Assembly: GCF_000227115.2 (NCBI RefSeq)
Contig: NC_016488.1
Coordinates: forward strand, 434,001-498,000
Source: Naumovozyma dairenensis CBS 421
Lineage: Eukaryota > Ascomycota > Saccharomycetes > Saccharomycetales > Saccharomycetaceae
Length of the DNA: 64,000 nt
Reading direction: 5' to 3'
The notes beneath the pieces are model-generated. The model was not told the DNA's origin, made no database searches, and saw only the letters and a program-made list of their open reading frames with translations. Positions within the stretch are counted from its first letter, which is position 1, and the number at the start of each line of letters is the position of its first letter. Below are positions 61,949 to 64,000 of the stretch, in pieces. The position numbers were made by a program, and so were the translations under genes.

Positions 61949-63949
61949 ATGTTGAGAAGGTTTACCACAACAACCAATCACAATCGTATAGCAAGATTAT
62001 GCATATCTACATTGAAAAGAACAATTTCATCAAAGGTAATAGGAATCGACTTAGGTACAACAAATAGTGCAGTAGCATACATTCGAGACGCCAACGATAA
62101 GAAATCTGCTGTTATAATTGAATCTGACCAAGGTCAACGTACCACCCCGTCAATTGTAGCATTCTCCCGAAACAGTAGTAACAAAACGAGCACAGGTGAT
62201 GAGTATGAGTATTCAAGCATTGTGGGTACATTAGCTAAGAGACAAGCTATAATTAATCCAGAAAATACATTCTTCGCTACAAAGAGACTCATTGGTAGAT
62301 CATTTAATGATGAAGAAGTACAACGAGATATTAAATTGATGCCGTATAAGATTTGTAATGTTGATGGGAAGGCGTATTTGAAACTTTCAAACTCGAATGA
62401 GGTGAAATCCCCCAGTGAGATTGCATCAATATTGTTGAAATATTTGAAGAATTGTTCTGAATCTTATTTAAATGAACCCATTGATAAAGCTGTCATTACT
62501 GTCCCGGCATATTTTAATGATTCACAAAGACAAGCCACTAAGGATGCTGGTAAATTAGCTGGATTGAAAGTGTTAAGAGTCGTTAATGAACCTACAGCTG
62601 CTGCGTTAAGTTTTGGAATGGATGATATTAAGAAGAATTCTGGGATCATTGCAGTTTATGACTTAGGTGGTGGGACTTTTGATATCTCCATATTAGATAT
62701 CGAAGATGGTGTTTTTGAGGTGAGAGCAACCAATGGTGATACTCATTTAGGTGGTGAAGATTTTGATGCTATTATAGTTAACCATCTATTAGATCAATTT
62801 ATCAAGAGTAATTCAGAGCTAGACCGTGAATTGATATGTGCAAATAGAGAAATAATGCAACGACTCAGGGAGGCTGCCGAAAAATGTAAGATTGAATTAT
62901 CTCATGTTCATGAAACTACTATCAAATTACCCTTTCTCTATGATGATAAGCATTTAAATATTACGTTGAAGGAATCTGAATTAGACGGCATGACGTTACA
63001 TTTAATTAATAAGACCATTGAACCAGTGAAGAGGGCATTAAAGGATTCTGATATTGAACCAGATGATGTGGACGATGTGATACTTGTTGGGGGAATGACA
63101 CGAATGCCCAAGATTAGGAAAACTGTTGAAAATTTATTTGGTAAGAAACCAAATATTACTGTTAATCCTGATGAAACTGTTGCTCTGGGGGCTGCTATTC
63201 AAGGTGGGATTCTATCGGGGGAAATCAAAAATGTCTTACTATTAGATGTGACACCATTAACTTTAGGTATTGAAACTTTTGGAGGTGCATTTGCACCATT
63301 AATTCCAAGAAATACTACTGTTCCTGTGACTAAGACAGAAGTGTTTAGTACAGGTGTCGATGGACAAACTGGTGTAGATATTAAAGTTTATCAAGGTGAA
63401 CGTGGTCTGGTACGTGATAATAAATTAATTGGAGATTTTAAATTGACAGGAATTCCACCTATGCTTAAAGGTATTCCACAAATTTTTGTAACATTTGATA
63501 TTGATGCAGATGGTATTATTGATGTTTCTGCCTCTGAGAAAAGTAGTGGTAAAGAACAATCTATTACAGTGGTACCTAAATCAGGTCTTACTGAGGATGA
63601 GATTAATAAATTAATTGAAGAAGCCAATGCTAATAGAAGTAATGATAATTTAATTAGACAAAGATTAGAATTAATTACTAAAGCTGATATTATGATTAGT
63701 GACACAGAATTATCATTTGCGAAATATAAAGGACTAATCTCTAAAGATGATCAATATGAATCCATTGTGAATGAATTGAAAGAATTGCGTTTTATGATTA
63801 ATAAATTTAAGGAAAACGAAAATGATTTATCGATTGATGTTAATATTATCAAGAAATCAACAGATTCCTTACAGAATAAAGCATTTAAATTATTTGAACG
63901 TGTGACTAAAGCACAAGCAGCTGCAGATCAGAAGGAATCAAAGAAATAG
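61949..63949 (+). CDS. SSQ1: Mitochondrial Hsp70 for Fe-S cluster assembly, Ssq1
   Basis: Ssq1 is the specialised matrix Hsp70 that works with Jac1 to release Fe-S clusters from Isu1. The protein has 666 residues (657 in S. cerevisiae). A basic, Ser/Thr-rich presequence covers about the first 28 residues (MLRRFTTTTNHNRIARLC). The ATPase domain has GIDLGTTNSAVAY, AVITVPAYFNDSQRQATKDAG, AVYDLGGGTFDISIL and ILVGGMTRMPKI; the substrate-binding domain starts after LLLDVTPLTLGIETFGG. The relaxed ATPase signature (DANDKKSAVII) and the position next to GRX8 favour Ssq1 over the general chaperone Ssc1. Confidence 0.93.
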   Translation: MLRRFTTTTNHNRIARLCISTLKRTISSKVIGIDLGTTNSAVAYIRDANDKKSAVIIESDQGQRTTPSIVAFSRNSSNKTSTGDEYEYSSIVGTLAKRQAIINPENTFFATKRLIGRSFNDEEVQRDIKLMPYKICNVDGKAYLKLSNSNEVKSPSEIASILLKYLKNCSESYLNEPIDKAVITVPAYFNDSQRQATKDAGKLAGLKVLRVVNEPTAAALSFGMDDIKKNSGIIAVYDLGGGTFDISILDIEDGVFEVRATNGDTHLGGEDFDAIIVNHLLDQFIKSNSELDRELICANREIMQRLREAAEKCKIELSHVHETTIKLPFLYDDKHLNITLKESELDGMTLHLINKTIEPVKRALKDSDIEPDDVDDVILVGGMTRMPKIRKTVENLFGKKPNITVNPDETVALGAAIQGGILSGEIKNVLLLDVTPLTLGIETFGGAFAPLIPRNTTVPVTKTEVFSTGVDGQTGVDIKVYQGERGLVRDNKLIGDFKLTGIPPMLKGIPQIFVTFDIDADGIIDVSASEKSSGKEQSITVVPKSGLTEDEINKLIEEANANRSNDNLIRQRLELITKADIMISDTELSFAKYKGLISKDDQYESIVNELKELRFMINKFKENENDLSIDVNIIKKSTDSLQNKAFKLFERVTKAQAAADQKESKK

Positions 63950-64000
63950 ACATATATATTTCCGCTTAATAGGTTACTTTTTTATAGACTAGATTTATTA

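Noticed and set aside
1..64000. tRNA genes and CRISPR arrays
   Set aside because: I found no cloverleaf-like sequence with a B box such as GGTTCGAATCC and no spaced identical repeats; the only tRNA-like match is the retrotransposon primer site.

Overview
This is nuclear DNA from a budding yeast of the Saccharomycetaceae. Genes are compact and AT-rich, nearly all are intron-free, and the one intron seen has a textbook TACTAAC branch site. The proteins match Saccharomyces cerevisiae orthologues along their whole length, and the gene order is largely that of S. cerevisiae. Two stretches each interleave genes that S. cerevisiae keeps on two sister chromosomes. ERP1-SWD1-CDH1-RFA1-SEN34 mixes chromosome I and VII-left genes. 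TAL1-ILV5-ATG33-YGR054W-MUP1-RSC-ADE13 mixes XII and VII-right genes. The window therefore comes either from a post-duplication species that lost different duplicates or from a non-duplicated lineage. The missing centromere described below fits Naumovozyma best, but the genus is an inference.

Layout. 0.2-1.2 kb: EFB1, whose intron carries the box C/D snoRNA snR18. 1.2-7.2 kb: no intact gene; it holds copy A of a 3.9 kb duplicated block with a broken Hyr1/Iff-type cell-wall gene, then a degenerate LTR. 7.2-15.8 kb: VPS8 and TFC3. 15.8-22.2 kb: a graveyard at the position where S. cerevisiae has CEN1, with two solo LTRs, a decayed Ty5-like Ty1/copia element primed by the initiator-tRNA anticodon arm, a second LTR family and a decayed secreted-protein gene. 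22.2-32.4 kb: NUP60, ERP1, SWD1, CDH1, RFA1, SEN34. 32.8-40.6 kb: TAL1, ILV5, ATG33 and the eIF2A gene. 41.1-45.0 kb: copy B of the duplicated block, with the cell-wall gene open, followed by another LTR. 46.3-63.9 kb: MUP1, RSC1/2, ADE13, VPS38, DCR2, a small YLR361C-A-like ORF, STE11, NMD4, GRX8 and SSQ1.

Most genes are housekeeping: translation (EFB1, eIF2A), Pol III transcription (TFC3), chromatin (SWD1, RSC), replication and cell cycle (RFA1, CDH1), endosomal and vacuolar traffic (VPS8, VPS38, ERP1), and metabolism (TAL1, ILV5, ADE13, MUP1). They do not form one pathway. The unusual material lies in the two gene-poor insertions that share the duplicated block and in the old centromere interval.
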